From NCBI RefSeq assembly GCF_016342785.1, contig NZ_JAEINH010000003.1:293129-353314 (forward strand): a stretch of DNA of 60,186 nt, written 5' to 3'. The translations under genes were made by a program, and so were the position numbers. Shown in pieces: positions 42,389 to 53,353 of the stretch (positions are counted from its first letter, which is position 1; every line of letters begins with the position of its first letter). The stretch is from Sanguibacter suaedae. GTDB taxonomy: Bacteria; Actinomycetota; Actinomycetes; Actinomycetales; Cellulomonadaceae. A model generated the notes under the pieces. That model saw only the letters and a program-made list of their open reading frames with translations, did no database searches and was not told the origin of the DNA.

Positions 42389-43416
42389 CCGAACCCACCC
42401 GCACCGAGTGGCTCCACCCGGACGACGAGGCCTGGGGGGACCGCCTCCTCGCTCGGCTCCTCGTCACCCACGACGTGGCCCTCGACGACGCCGAGAGCGC
42501 CGTCGAGGACGCACGCCGCGCCTGTCACGAGTCCGGTCGAACGGCTGCCGAACTCTTCGGCAGCGCCGACGCACACGCCCGTGAGGTCGCGAACGACATC
42601 GTGCCCGTGACGAAGAGGGCCGCCGTCGATCTCGACGGCGCCAGCCCTCGCGACCGGTGGACGCTCCTCCTGCTCGGCACGGGGTGGCTCGGGAGCATCT
42701 GGAGCATCTGGCTGCTCGTCGCGGACGGGTGGTGGGTCGACGTGGAACCCGCGGCGCTCGCCCTCCTGGCGGGGATCGTCGTCGGGGCGGCCGGCACCTG
42801 GTTCGGCACCCTGGCACGCACCGCGGGAGACCTCCGTGGGTGCTGGTCGTGGTGGGCGCTGGGGGCGGTGGGAATCGTGGCCGGTGCCGTCGGCGCGTCC
42901 TCCTTCTCGGACGTCGCCCCTCTCGGAGAGGTCCCGACGCTCGTGGTGCTCGCGGCGGCTGTCGCCGTCATCGTCGTGGGCTTCGTCCGGGAGGAGCCTC
43001 GCGCCGAGCCCGACCCGGCACCGGGCGGCACGACTCCGGACGCCTGGTTCGACAGGCTCCACGGCCTGCTCCGAGGCCGGTACCACCTGCCCCGCGCCAC
43101 CGCGAGGCAGCACGTCGCGGACGCACGGAGCCACTGGACCGACACCGGCAGCGTCCACCCCGAGGACGAGTTCGGCACCCCTGAGGTCTACGCCCTCGAG
43201 CTCCTCGACGGTTCGCCGGAGCCGGAGCGCAGGAAGGCGCGCTACGCCACGTGGCTCTACACCGTGGTCGCCGGGTACTGGGCTTTCGTCACCACCACGA
43301 CCGTCCTCGACGACGGGAGCCTGTGGAGCATCGTCTGGCGGGCCGTCGCGTTCCTCCTCTTCGCGGGAAGCGCGGTGAGCGCGTGGCGGCGCTCGAAGCC
43401 CGCCGCCGCGGCGTGA
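42385..43416 (+). CDS. Membrane protein with two HAAS-like domains, PadR partner
   Basis: A 343-residue protein. Two cytoplasmic helical segments resemble the HAAS domain usual in PadR partners: about residues 15-65 (RLLARLLVTHDVALDDAESA) and about 215-275 (HLPRATARQHVADARSHW). Four hydrophobic segments lie between residues 92 and 200 and two more at the C-terminus. The duplication of the HAAS-like part is unusual. The ATG overlaps the padR stop, so the two are cotranslated; the protein may sense envelope state with PadR (inference). Confidence 0.75.
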   Translation: MTEPTRTEWLHPDDEAWGDRLLARLLVTHDVALDDAESAVEDARRACHESGRTAAELFGSADAHAREVANDIVPVTKRAAVDLDGASPRDRWTLLLLGTGWLGSIWSIWLLVADGWWVDVEPAALALLAGIVVGAAGTWFGTLARTAGDLRGCWSWWALGAVGIVAGAVGASSFSDVAPLGEVPTLVVLAAAVAVIVVGFVREEPRAEPDPAPGGTTPDAWFDRLHGLLRGRYHLPRATARQHVADARSHWTDTGSVHPEDEFGTPEVYALELLDGSPEPERRKARYATWLYTVVAGYWAFVTTTTVLDDGSLWSIVWRAVAFLLFAGSAVSAWRRSKPAAAA

Positions 43417-43426
43417 CGCCGTCGGC

Positions 43427-45016
43427 TCAGCGGGGTTCGACGCCCGCGTGGACGAGACCGTAGATGGCCGAGTCCGTGAGCGCCTCCCAGGACGCCTCGA
43501 GGAGGTTGGGTCCGACTCCGACGGTCGACCAGCTGCGCTGCCCGTCCGTGGTCTCGATGAGCACGCGCGTGATGGCGTCGGTGCCGTGCTCCTGGTCGAG
43601 GATGCGGACCTTGAAGTCGATGAGCTCGAAGGTCTCGATCTGCGGGTACACCCGGGTCAACGCGAGGCGGAGCGCCTGGTCCAGGGCGTTCACCGGACCG
43701 TTGCCCTCCCCGGTGCTCACGTGGCGCTCACCACCGGCGTTGAGCTTGACGGTCGCCTCGGCGGTGGCCACGACACCACGGTGGCCGGTGCGCTCCACGA
43801 TGGTCCGCCAGCTCTCGACGTCGAAGTAACGGGGACGCTCCCCGACCATCTCCTCGACGAGGAGCAGCTCGAAGGACGCGTCGGCGGCGTCGTACGTGTA
43901 CCCGTTCGCCTCGGCCTCCTTGACGCGTGACGTGATGCGCGTGAGGACCTCCGCCTGCCCCGAGAGGTCGAAGCCGAGCTCCTTGCCCTTGAGCTCGATG
44001 GAGGCTCGCCCCGCCATGTCGGACACGAGCATCCGCATGTCATTGCCCACGAGCGTCGGGTCGATGTGCTGGTAGAGGTCCGGGTCGACCTTGATGGCGC
44101 TCGCGTGGAGACCGGCCTTGTGGGCGAACGCGCTCGCACCCACGTAGGGCTGGCGCGCGTACGGCGAGATGTTGGTGATCTCGCTGATGGCGTGCGCGAT
44201 GCGCGACGCGTCGCCCAGGCCCTCGCCCGCCAGGAGGGACCGGCCGCCCTTGAGCTCGAGGTTCGCGACGACGGTCACGAGGTCGGCGTTCCCGGTGCGC
44301 TCGCCGTACCCGTTGACGGTCCCCTGGACGTGGCTGCACCCGGCATCGACCGCGGCGAGGGTGTTCGCGACGGCGCAGCCCGTGTCGTTGTGGGCGTGCA
44401 TCCCGAGGACCGGCCCGTCGCCCACGGCGTCGCGGATCTCGGTGACGATGTCCGACACCCAGTGCGGGAGCATCCCACCGTTGGTGTCGCAGAGCGCGAC
44501 GACCTCGGCCCCGGCCGCCAAAGCGGCCTCGACGGCGCTGCGCGAGTAGGCCGGGTCGAACCGGTACCCGTCGAAGAAGTGCTCCGCGTCGACCACGACG
44601 CGCCGGCCCTCGGACACGAGGAACCGCACGGTGTCCGTGATCATCGCGAGGTTCTCCTCGGCCGTGGTCCGCAGGGCGCGCTCCACGTGCCGGATGTCGG
44701 ACTTGGCGACGAGCGTCACGACCGGGGCGCCCGAGTGCAGGAGCGCGAACACCTGCGGGTCGTCCTCGGCACGCGTGCCGACCTTGCGGGTGGCACCGAA
44801 GGCCGCCAGGACCGCGTTCTTCAGGGTGAGCTCGCGGGCGGCCCGCGCGAAGAAGTCGGTGTCCTTGGGGACCGCTCCCGGCCACCCGCCCTCGATGAAC
44901 CCCACCCCGAGCTCGTCGAGGTACGGCGCGATGGCGAGCTTGTCCGCGACGGACAGGTTCATGCCCTCCTGCTGGGCGCCGTCACGCAGGGTGGTGTCGT
45001 ACACGTGGAAGCTCAC
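43427..45016 (-). CDS. cimA: Citramalate synthase
   Basis: A 529-residue DRE-TIM metallolyase that joins pyruvate and acetyl-CoA to citramalate, the threonine-independent route to 2-ketobutyrate and isoleucine. Motifs: [14 protein letters not shown] at the N-terminus, [14 protein letters not shown] near 143, the metal ligands GMHAHNDTG near 203 and [11 protein letters not shown] near 235; the LeuA dimerisation/regulatory domain occupies about residues 385-520. It is longer than LeuA of this type and lacks the alpha-IPMS signature, favouring CimA. Start GTG. Confidence 0.9.
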   Translation of the reverse strand: MSFHVYDTTLRDGAQQEGMNLSVADKLAIAPYLDELGVGFIEGGWPGAVPKDTDFFARAARELTLKNAVLAAFGATRKVGTRAEDDPQVFALLHSGAPVVTLVAKSDIRHVERALRTTAEENLAMITDTVRFLVSEGRRVVVDAEHFFDGYRFDPAYSRSAVEAALAAGAEVVALCDTNGGMLPHWVSDIVTEIRDAVGDGPVLGMHAHNDTGCAVANTLAAVDAGCSHVQGTVNGYGERTGNADLVTVVANLELKGGRSLLAGEGLGDASRIAHAISEITNISPYARQPYVGASAFAHKAGLHASAIKVDPDLYQHIDPTLVGNDMRMLVSDMAGRASIELKGKELGFDLSGQAEVLTRITSRVKEAEANGYTYDAADASFELLLVEEMVGERPRYFDVESWRTIVERTGHRGVVATAEATVKLNAGGERHVSTGEGNGPVNALDQALRLALTRVYPQIETFELIDFKVRILDQEHGTDAITRVLIETTDGQRSWSTVGVGPNLLEASWEALTDSAIYGLVHAGVEPR

Positions 45017-45097
45017 GGGAAACTCTCTTCCGTGCTGATGGTCGGGTGGACGTCGGACGGTTCGAGGGCCGCACCGCGGAGGCGCCGCTCCTCTCTC

Positions 45098-46225
45098 TCA
45101 GACGAGGCGCGTCATCCACCCGTGCGTGTCGGCGGCACGGCCGTTCTGGATGTCGGTGAGCTCGCCGCGGACGGTCATCGTGACGTCTCCCGCGCCACCG
45201 TCGGCGATCGTCAAGTCGAAGTCCGTGCCGGCGAGACGCCCGATCGGCGTGACCACCGCTGCGGTGCCGCACGCGAAGACCTCGGTGATGGACCCGTCCT
45301 GGATGCCGCTGCGCACCTCGGTGAGCGGGATGCGGCGCTCCACCACGTCGTGCCCGCGGTCCGTGAGGAGACGGAGGATCGACGAGCGGGTCACGCCCTC
45401 GAGGATGGAGCCCGTGAGCTCGGGGGTCTCGACGGAACCGTCGGCGCGCACGAAGAACACGTTCATCCCACCGAGCTCCTCGATGGCGGTGTTCGTCGCC
45501 GCGTCGAGGAAACAGACCTGCTCGCAGCCCTGCTCGTGGGCGAGGACCTGGGGCAGCAGGCTCGCGGCGTAGTTCCCGCCGCACTTCGCGTCGCCCGTCC
45601 CGCCCGGCCCCGCGCGGTGGTGGTCCTCCGAGACCCAGATGGACACGGGCTTCACCCCGCCGGCGAAGTACGGCCCCACCGGGGACGCGATGACGAGGAA
45701 CTCCGCCTCCATGGAGGGGCGCACACCGAGGAACGCCTCGGACGCGTACATGAAGGGCCGCAGGTAGAGGCTGGCCTCCTCGCCGTCCGGCACCCAGTCC
45801 AGGTCGGTCCGGACGAGCGCGGCGACGGCGCCCACGAAGTCGGCGGTCGAGAGCTGCGGCAGGGCGAGCCGCGCGGCGGAGCGGGCGAAGCGTGCCGCGT
45901 TGGCCTCGGGACGGAAGCTCCACACGCTCCCGTCGTCGTGCCGGTACGCCTTGAGGCCCTCGAAGATCTCCTGCCCGTAGTGCAGGACGGAGCTGGCGGG
46001 GTCGAGCATGAGCGGTCCGTACCGCTCGACGCGGCGGTCGCTCCATCCCGTCGCGTCCGACCACGTCGCACGGGCCATGTGGTCCGTGAAGACGGTGCCG
46101 AACCGCGGGGACGCGAGCGCAGCCGCACGCTCCTCGGCGGGGAGGGGCGCGTCGGTGCGCCGGACGTCGAACGCGCCTGCCATCTCGTCGACGGACTGCG
46201 GGGTTCCTGCGAGCGTTGAACTCAT
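45098..46225 (-). CDS. ilvE: Branched-chain amino acid aminotransferase
   Basis: A 375-residue fold-type IV PLP enzyme for the final step of Leu, Ile and Val synthesis. Conserved features are VLHYGQEIFEGLKAYR near residue 84, LYLRPFMYASE near 160, the PLP-lysine region GDAKCGGNYAAS near 216, EELGGMNVFFV near 260 and SILEGVTR near 285. The ATG at 46225 gives family length. It follows leuB by 118 bp on the same strand and precedes cimA. Confidence 0.95.
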   Translation of the reverse strand: MSSTLAGTPQSVDEMAGAFDVRRTDAPLPAEERAAALASPRFGTVFTDHMARATWSDATGWSDRRVERYGPLMLDPASSVLHYGQEIFEGLKAYRHDDGSVWSFRPEANAARFARSAARLALPQLSTADFVGAVAALVRTDLDWVPDGEEASLYLRPFMYASEAFLGVRPSMEAEFLVIASPVGPYFAGGVKPVSIWVSEDHHRAGPGGTGDAKCGGNYAASLLPQVLAHEQGCEQVCFLDAATNTAIEELGGMNVFFVRADGSVETPELTGSILEGVTRSSILRLLTDRGHDVVERRIPLTEVRSGIQDGSITEVFACGTAAVVTPIGRLAGTDFDLTIADGGAGDVTMTVRGELTDIQNGRAADTHGWMTRLV

Positions 46226-46343
46226 GTTCCTTGGCCTTTCACCTGGCGATCCCCGCAGTTTCCCACGTCCAGGGCCCGGAGGGTACGACGCGGGTCGGCG
46301 AGGCCGCCACGACGTCGTCGGGGCGAGGAGCGGCCGGCCGCGG

Positions 46344-47387
46344 TCAGCCGCGGACGCGGTCCGCGAGGTCGGTGCCCACCTCGGCAGTTGACCGGGCGCG
46401 GTCGCCGCGCTCCACGAGGTCCGCGGCGACCGCGGCCTCGACGCGCGCAGCCTCCTCGGTGAGGCCCAGGTGGTCGAGGAGCATCGACACGGAGAGGACC
46501 GTGGCCGTGGGGTCGGCCTTGCCCTGACCGGCGATGTCCGGGGCGGACCCGTGGACGGGCTCGAACATGGAGGGCACCGAACGGTCCGGGTTGATGTTCG
46601 CGGAGGCCGCGAGGCCGATGCCGCCCGTGATCGCGGCCGCCTGGTCGGTGAGGATGTCACCGAAGAGGTTGTCGGTGACGATGACGTCGAACCGCGACGG
46701 GTTCGTCGTGAGGAAGATGGTCGCGGCGTCCACGTGGAGGTAGTCGGTCGTGACGTCCGGGAAGTCCGCGTTGACGGCCTCGACCGTCCGGCGCCAGAGG
46801 TGTCCCGCGTGGACGAGGACGTTGTGCTTGTGGACGAGCGTCAGGTGCTTGCGCGGGCGGGCCTGGGCACGGGCGAAGGCGTCGCGCACCACGCGCTCCA
46901 CGCCGAAGGCGGTGTTGACGCTCACCTCGTTGGCGATCTCGTGCGGCGTGCCGGCACGGATCGCTCCCCCGTTGCCCACGTACGGTCCCTCGGTGCCCTC
47001 GCGGACGACCACGAAGTCGATCTCACCGGGCTCGGCGAGCGGGGAGCGCACCCCGGGGTAGAGCTTGCCGGGGCGCAGGTTGACGTAGTGGTCGAGCGCG
47101 AAGCGCAGCCGCAGGAGCAGACCGCGCTCGAGCACCCCGGACGGGACGGTCGGGTCACCGATGGCCCCGAGGAGGATCGCGTCGTGCCCGCGGATCGCGG
47201 AGAGGTCCTCGTCGGTGAGGGTCTCCCCCGTGCGGTGCCAGCGCTGCGCGCCGAGGTCGAACTCCGTGGTCGCGACGGTGACGTCGCTCCCCGAGAGCGC
47301 GACGTCGAGGACGGCGAGCCCCTGCTCGACGACCTCGATCCCGATGCCGTCGCCTGCGACCACTGCCAGCCCGATGTTCCGCGTCAT
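46344..47387 (-). CDS. leuB: 3-isopropylmalate dehydrogenase
   Basis: A 347-residue beta-decarboxylating dehydrogenase oxidising 3-isopropylmalate with NAD+. It has the diagnostic [13 protein letters not shown] at the N-terminus, [17 protein letters not shown] near 90, [15 protein letters not shown] near 125, [19 protein letters not shown] near 230 and [18 protein letters not shown] near 270. The ATG at 47387 is used. A TATACC element shortly upstream may be a minus-10. Confidence 0.95.
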   Translation of the reverse strand: MTRNIGLAVVAGDGIGIEVVEQGLAVLDVALSGSDVTVATTEFDLGAQRWHRTGETLTDEDLSAIRGHDAILLGAIGDPTVPSGVLERGLLLRLRFALDHYVNLRPGKLYPGVRSPLAEPGEIDFVVVREGTEGPYVGNGGAIRAGTPHEIANEVSVNTAFGVERVVRDAFARAQARPRKHLTLVHKHNVLVHAGHLWRRTVEAVNADFPDVTTDYLHVDAATIFLTTNPSRFDVIVTDNLFGDILTDQAAAITGGIGLAASANINPDRSVPSMFEPVHGSAPDIAGQGKADPTATVLSVSMLLDHLGLTEEAARVEAAVAADLVERGDRARSTAEVGTDLADRVRG

Positions 47388-47493
47388 GTTCACCAGGGTA
47401 TACGCAGTCCCACCTAGCGGGACGCGCGTCTCGACATGCGACCCGGGTCGTCGGTCCCTCCCAGGGGTCCCGTGCCCGTGAGAGGGTGCTGCC

Positions 47494-47811
47494 ATGACCG
47501 TCGTGAAGATCAACGCCATCGACGTCCCCGAGGGCGCCGGACCCGAGCTCGAGGAGCGGTTCGCCGCACGCAAGGGGGCGGTCGAAGGGTCCCCCGGGTT
47601 CCTCGGCTTCCAGCTCCTCCGGCCCGTCCGGGGCGAGACCCGCTACTTCGTGTCGACCACCTGGGAGACCGAGGAGGCCTACCTGGCCTGGGCCGACCAG
47701 CGCTCGCCCGCGGCCCACGCCGGTCGTCCGCCCGTGGCGACCGGCGCGTCGCTGCTCGAGTTCGAGGTCGTCCTCGACGTCACCCCGACCGGGACGGACG
47801 CCCCGGCCTAG
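47494..47811 (+). CDS. Antibiotic biosynthesis monooxygenase (IsdG/HmoA-like)
   Basis: A 105-residue ferredoxin-like ABM-fold protein: [21 protein letters not shown] at the start, [13 protein letters not shown] near residue 37 and [13 protein letters not shown] near 58. The pattern is closest to heme-degrading IsdG/MhuD-like monooxygenases. Heme cleavage is plausible but unproven. Its stop overlaps the stop of the convergent fusion gene (47808-47811, CTAG). Confidence 0.82.
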   Translation: MTVVKINAIDVPEGAGPELEERFAARKGAVEGSPGFLGFQLLRPVRGETRYFVSTTWETEEAYLAWADQRSPAAHAGRPPVATGASLLEFEVVLDVTPTGTDAPA

Positions 47812-48818
47812 CCCGCCGAGCGGGGGTACAGGAGCTCGAGGCGCTCCGTCACGACGGGCATGTCCGTCGTGAACGGCTCCCCCACCGTGTCCAGGGCGCG
47901 CCGGAAGAACCCCTCGTGGTCCTTGCGCCAGGACTCCAGGGTCCGGTCCCCCTCCCCCTCGGCCGCCGCGAACTCCTCGGTCACCTCGTCGAAGGGCACG
48001 ACCGCCACCTCGGTGACACGCACCAGCGCCCGGGGGTGACCAGACCCGTCGAGGACGATCGACAGATCACCGACCGCCGGGAGCGGCACCTCGTCGTCGT
48101 ACTCCCACCGTGCCGACGAGGTCGCGGTCTTGGTCCCGGAGAGCACGAGGCCGAGCAGTGCGTCAGCCATGCGCGGGTCGTCCCCGAAGGCCCATGCGGG
48201 CGGGGCGACACCGGCGGCGACCGTCACCCCGCCGACCACCTCGATCTTGCCGAGCCCGGCCCTGCCACGCGCCGCCTGCCAGAAGCTCTCGATCTCGTCC
48301 CCGTCGTCCTCCGACACCTGGACGTCGTTCCCGTCCCCGCCGACCGTCCCGGCGGCATCGACGCCGTCGGGAGCCGCGCCCGGCCCGAACGGCTCGAGGA
48401 CGAACACGGGGATGACCCGGTCCGTCGCGACCGCGTAGTCCGCGTAGTCGGGGAACGCATCCACCGAACGCGACCACCAGAGGTCCCGCTCGTCGCCCTC
48501 GAGCTCGCGCGCGAGGTAATCACCGACGTGCGCGCCGTCGCGCAGCTCGACGTGCGGGTGCGCGACGAGGTTGTGGTACCAGGTGGGGTGTGCGGGTGCG
48601 CCGCCCAGGGAGGCGACGACGGCGTACTCGCCGTCGTGCTCGACCCGCATGAGCGGCACCTTGCGGACGTTGCCGCTCCGCGCGCCCACGCAGGTGAGCA
48701 CCACCACGGGCATCCCCCGCATGGTCGCGCCCTCGGCGCCCTCGGTCCGTTCGTAGAGCTCGACCTGCTCGCGGACCCGTGCGTCGGTGCTGGGCTCGTA
48801 CGTTCCGTGGAGTGGCAT
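47808..48818 (-). CDS. Fusion of DUF385/Ddn-type and ASCH domains
   Basis: A 336-residue protein with two unrelated domains. Residues about 1-150 are DUF385/Ddn-like (deazaflavin F420-dependent nitroreductase family): PVVVLTCVGARSGNVRKVPL and HPTWYHNLVAHPHVELRDG are diagnostic. Residues about 180-330 are an ASCH/YhfF-type domain (ESFWQAARGRAGL, LVLSGTKTATSSARWEYDDE), a fold linked to RNA or modified nucleoside binding. A linker rich in Gly/Asp joins them. The frame is uninterrupted, so this is a true fusion unless the sequence has an error. The role is unknown. Confidence 0.82.
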   Translation of the reverse strand: MPLHGTYEPSTDARVREQVELYERTEGAEGATMRGMPVVVLTCVGARSGNVRKVPLMRVEHDGEYAVVASLGGAPAHPTWYHNLVAHPHVELRDGAHVGDYLARELEGDERDLWWSRSVDAFPDYADYAVATDRVIPVFVLEPFGPGAAPDGVDAAGTVGGDGNDVQVSEDDGDEIESFWQAARGRAGLGKIEVVGGVTVAAGVAPPAWAFGDDPRMADALLGLVLSGTKTATSSARWEYDDEVPLPAVGDLSIVLDGSGHPRALVRVTEVAVVPFDEVTEEFAAAEGEGDRTLESWRKDHEGFFRRALDTVGEPFTTDMPVVTERLELLYPRSAG

Positions 48819-48834
48819 CTGCCCAGTCAAGCAG

Positions 48835-48870
48835 GTCGGGCCCGCCTGCGACAGAGCAGACGGGCCCGAC
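48835..48870 (-). terminator. Hairpin terminator after ilvBNC
   Basis: GTCGGGCCCG (48835-48844) pairs with CGGGCCCGAC (48861-48870), and the loop contains a further CTGC/GCAG pairing. It begins 25 bp past the ilvC stop. Confidence 0.7.
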
Positions 48871-48894
48871 GTCATGCGCGGCGCGGACGGGAGG

Positions 48895-50522
<1,628 letters not shown>

Positions 50523-50543
50523 CTCAGCTTCCAGCCTTCCCGG

Positions 50544-52385
50544 TCAGTCTTCGCGGTCCCACGCGGGCGAGATGCCGCGCGCGTACTGGATGTCGTCGTT
50601 GCTCACGCCGGCAGCCACCATCGGCCACACCATGGCGTCTCGCGACACGTTGAAGTCGACCAGCACCGGCTGGTCGTCGATCTCCTCGGCACGCTTGATC
50701 GCGGCGTCGACCTCGTTCGCGTGCTCCACGCGGATCCCGACGCACCCGTACGCCTCGGCCAGCTTGACGAAGTCGGGGACGCGCCGCGTCCCGTGCCCGG
50801 TGTGCAGGTCGGTGTTGGAGTAGCGCGACTCGTAGAAGAGGGTCTGCCACTGCCGGACCATTCCCAGCGACGAGTTGTTGATGAGCGCGACCTTGATGGG
50901 GATGTCGTTGATCGTGCAGGTCGCGAGCTCCTGGTTGGTCATCTGGAAGCACCCGTCGCCGTCGATCGCCCAGACCGTCCGGTCGGGCTGCCCGACCTTG
51001 GCGCCCATGGCCGCAGGGATCGAGTAGCCCATGGTGCCGAGACCACCGGAGTTCAGCCACGTGTTGGGCCGCTCGTAGCGGATGAACTGCGACGCCCACA
51101 TCTGGTGCTGCCCCACGCCCGCGACGTAGATGCTGTCGGGCCCGGAGATCTCGCCGAGACGGCTGATGATGTGCTGCGGGGCGAGGTGGCCGTCCTCGGG
51201 CTCCGTGAATCCCAGGGGGTACGTGTCCCGCCAGCTGTCGATCTGCCGCCACCACGCCTCGAGGTCCGGCCGGCCGTTCTTCTCGTGCTCGCGCTGCAGC
51301 TCGGGAAGCAGGTCCGCGATGACCTCCTTGAGGTCACCGACGATCGGAACGTCGGCGATGCGGTTCTTCCCGATCTCGGCGGGGTCGATGTCCGCGTGGA
51401 TGATCGTGGCGTGCGGCGCGAAGCTCGAGAGCTTGCCCGTGACGCGGTCGTCGAACCGGGCCCCGAGCGCGAACACGAGGTCCGCCTTCTGCAGCGCCGC
51501 GACGGCGGGCACGGTGCCGTGCATGCCGGGCATGCCGAGGTTCTGCGGGTGGGAGTCGGGCAGCGCACCGCGGGCCATGAGGGTGGTGACGGCCGCTGCG
51601 CCGGACAGGTCGACGAGCGCCCGCAGCTCGGCTGCGGCGCCCGATCGGATCGTGCCTCCGCCGACGTAGAGCACCGGGCGGCGGGCCGACGCGAGGAGCC
51701 GCGCGGCCTCGCGGATCTGCTTGCTGTGCGGCTTGGTCACCGGGTGGTAGCCCGGGAGGTCGAGCGCCTGGGGCCACGAGAAGGTCGTGCGCGACTGCAT
51801 CGCCGACTTCGCGATGTCGACGAGCACGGGTCCGGGCCGGCCGGTGGACGCGATGTGGAACGCCTCGGCGATGGTCCGCGGGATGTCGTCGGGGTCCGTA
51901 ACGAGGAAGTTGTGCTTGGTCACCGGCAGGGTGATGCCGACGATGTCGGCCTCCTGGAACGCGTCGGTCCCGATGAGGGACGCACCCACCTGGCCGGTGA
52001 TGGCGACCATGGGGATCGAGTCCATGTTGGCGTCGGCGATCGGGGTGACGAGGTTCGTCGCTCCGGGGCCGGACGTCGCCATCGTCACGCCGACGCGACC
52101 GGTGGCGTGGGCGTACCCGGACGCTGCGTGCCCGCCGCCCTGCTCGTGGCGCACGAGGATGTGGCGCAGCCGCTTCGAGTCCATGAGGGGGTCGTACGTC
52201 GGGAGGATCGCGCCACCGGGGATCCCGAAGACGACCTCGGCACCGGCAGCCTCGAGGGACCGGACGATGGACTCGGCCCCCGTGAGCTCGTACGGCGCGA
52301 CGACCTCTGCATCGACGGTCGCGCGCGGCGCGGTCGGGACGGGCTTGGGTGCGCCGGGCGGCGCCGGGGTGGGTCCCTGGACCAT
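50544..52385 (-). CDS. ilvB: Acetolactate synthase large (catalytic) subunit
   Basis: A 613-residue ThDP enzyme that makes acetolactate and acetohydroxybutyrate. [15 protein letters not shown] near residue 52 and [18 protein letters not shown] near 75 (with the catalytic Glu) are at the N-terminus; the ThDP motif is [18 protein letters not shown] near 485. The first 28 residues are Pro/Ala-rich and absent from many homologues. The ATG at 52385 is preceded by GGAGA. A translational attenuator lies upstream. Confidence 0.97.
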   Translation of the reverse strand: MVQGPTPAPPGAPKPVPTAPRATVDAEVVAPYELTGAESIVRSLEAAGAEVVFGIPGGAILPTYDPLMDSKRLRHILVRHEQGGGHAASGYAHATGRVGVTMATSGPGATNLVTPIADANMDSIPMVAITGQVGASLIGTDAFQEADIVGITLPVTKHNFLVTDPDDIPRTIAEAFHIASTGRPGPVLVDIAKSAMQSRTTFSWPQALDLPGYHPVTKPHSKQIREAARLLASARRPVLYVGGGTIRSGAAAELRALVDLSGAAAVTTLMARGALPDSHPQNLGMPGMHGTVPAVAALQKADLVFALGARFDDRVTGKLSSFAPHATIIHADIDPAEIGKNRIADVPIVGDLKEVIADLLPELQREHEKNGRPDLEAWWRQIDSWRDTYPLGFTEPEDGHLAPQHIISRLGEISGPDSIYVAGVGQHQMWASQFIRYERPNTWLNSGGLGTMGYSIPAAMGAKVGQPDRTVWAIDGDGCFQMTNQELATCTINDIPIKVALINNSSLGMVRQWQTLFYESRYSNTDLHTGHGTRRVPDFVKLAEAYGCVGIRVEHANEVDAAIKRAEEIDDQPVLVDFNVSRDAMVWPMVAAGVSNDDIQYARGISPAWDRED

Positions 52386-52473
52386 CGGGTTCTCCTGTGT
52401 ACGGAAACGGGTGGATTCTGGTCCTGCGCCTTGTGGGCCTCGGACCGGTCCTCACGGGTGGTGACATGAAAAA

Positions 52474-52507
52474 ACCCCTCGGACCCGGTTAGGGCTCTTC
52501 GAGGGGT
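52474..52507 (-). terminator. ilvBNC attenuator terminator
   Basis: On the minus strand ACCCCTCG-type stem arms (52500-52507 with 52474-52481, 8 bp) enclose 18 nt with further CCC/GGG pairing, followed at once by six T residues (52474 down to 52469). This classic intrinsic terminator lies between the leader peptide and ilvB and so must be conditional. Confidence 0.85.
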
Positions 52508-52538
52508 GAGCGCGCTGACGAGACCTCAGTGGTGGGCC

Positions 52539-52592
52539 TCAGCCAACGCGCTCAGGAAGTACTACGAGAATGATCGTCTGCACACGATGCAC
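52539..52592 (-). CDS. ilvL: ilv leader peptide (attenuation)
   Basis: A 17-codon frame on the minus strand from GTG at 52592: MHRVQTIILVVLPERVG, then TGA. Six of seven consecutive residues in IILVVL are Ile, Leu or Val, the end products of the pathway. A GGAG stands 8 bases before the start. Just past it, TGAGCGCG (overlapping the leader's end) can pair with CGCGCTCA, competing with the terminator at 52474-52507. This is the attenuation layout known for ilvBNC in Corynebacterium. Not long enough for automatic gene callers. Confidence 0.85.
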   Translation of the reverse strand: MHRVQTIILVVLPERVG

Positions 52593-52783
52593 AGTACGCT
52601 CCGCGCCAGGCTATGTCACCCATCGGCACGCCCGTCTCGCTGGTTGAGATACGGGTGATCACGGACGAGGACCTGGAAGGGTCGGCCTGCACGGACGATC
52701 GGCCCTGTGGATCTCGGTTCTCCCGTACCGCGAGGACCTAGAGTAAGGACGCGCACCAGACACCCACCCGGAGGACCACCCCG

Positions 52784-53347
52784 ATGAGCCTGCGTCTCAC
52801 GGCCGTACGGCCATGCCGTCGAGGTGCGGCTGTAGCTGCCGTGGCCTTCGGGATGGCCCTCACCGGATGCTCGACGGATGTCACGGGCCGCACGGACCCC
52901 GGCGGCCTCACCCACCGGGCCTTCGAGAGAGTGGCCACGGACCGACTCCTCGAGACGACCCTCACCGTCCACGGGACGGTGACGGACTTCCCCACCCCGA
53001 ACGGCTACGACGGCGACGCGCAGGTGCTGGTCCTCGTCGACGTGACCCTCTCCGCGGGCGACGTCCTCCAGGCGACGACGGGACCTTCCGATCTCGCGTT
53101 GCGGGCCGCCGCGGGCGACGAACGCGCCGCCGAGACGAGCCCAGCCGTGTCCGTCGCCCTCACCGATGCCACGCTGTGGCCCCTCGAGGACCTGCCCGGT
53201 GGCCGTTCGCAACGTGGGTGGGTCGCGTTCCCCGTCGACCGGGACACTCTCGACAGGGCGGAGCTGGTCCTGCGCCTCCCGGCGCACGACCGCAACTCCG
53301 ACGACTCGCCCCGGGACGAGCTCGTCGTCCTGCTCGCCGAGGACTGA
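52784..53347 (+). CDS. Hypothetical lipoprotein
   Basis: A 187-residue predicted lipoprotein: a basic N-terminus, a hydrophobic stretch and the lipobox ALTGC with Cys29. The remaining 155 residues are beta-rich without recognised domain (VLVLVDVTLSAGDVLQ; RGWVAFPVDRDTLDRAELVL suggest a DUF4352-like immunoglobulin fold, which is a guess). It converges on ilvD with 6 bp between stops. Confidence 0.72.
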   Translation: MSLRLTAVRPCRRGAAVAAVAFGMALTGCSTDVTGRTDPGGLTHRAFERVATDRLLETTLTVHGTVTDFPTPNGYDGDAQVLVLVDVTLSAGDVLQATTGPSDLALRAAAGDERAAETSPAVSVALTDATLWPLEDLPGGRSQRGWVAFPVDRDTLDRAELVLRLPAHDRNSDDSPRDELVVLLAED

Positions 53348-53353
53348 CCGGGC

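Noticed and set aside
52386-52600. T-box or small-molecule riboswitch upstream of ilvB
   Set aside because: No T-box sequence or specifier arrangement was found, while a leader peptide with IILVVL and a terminator account for the region.
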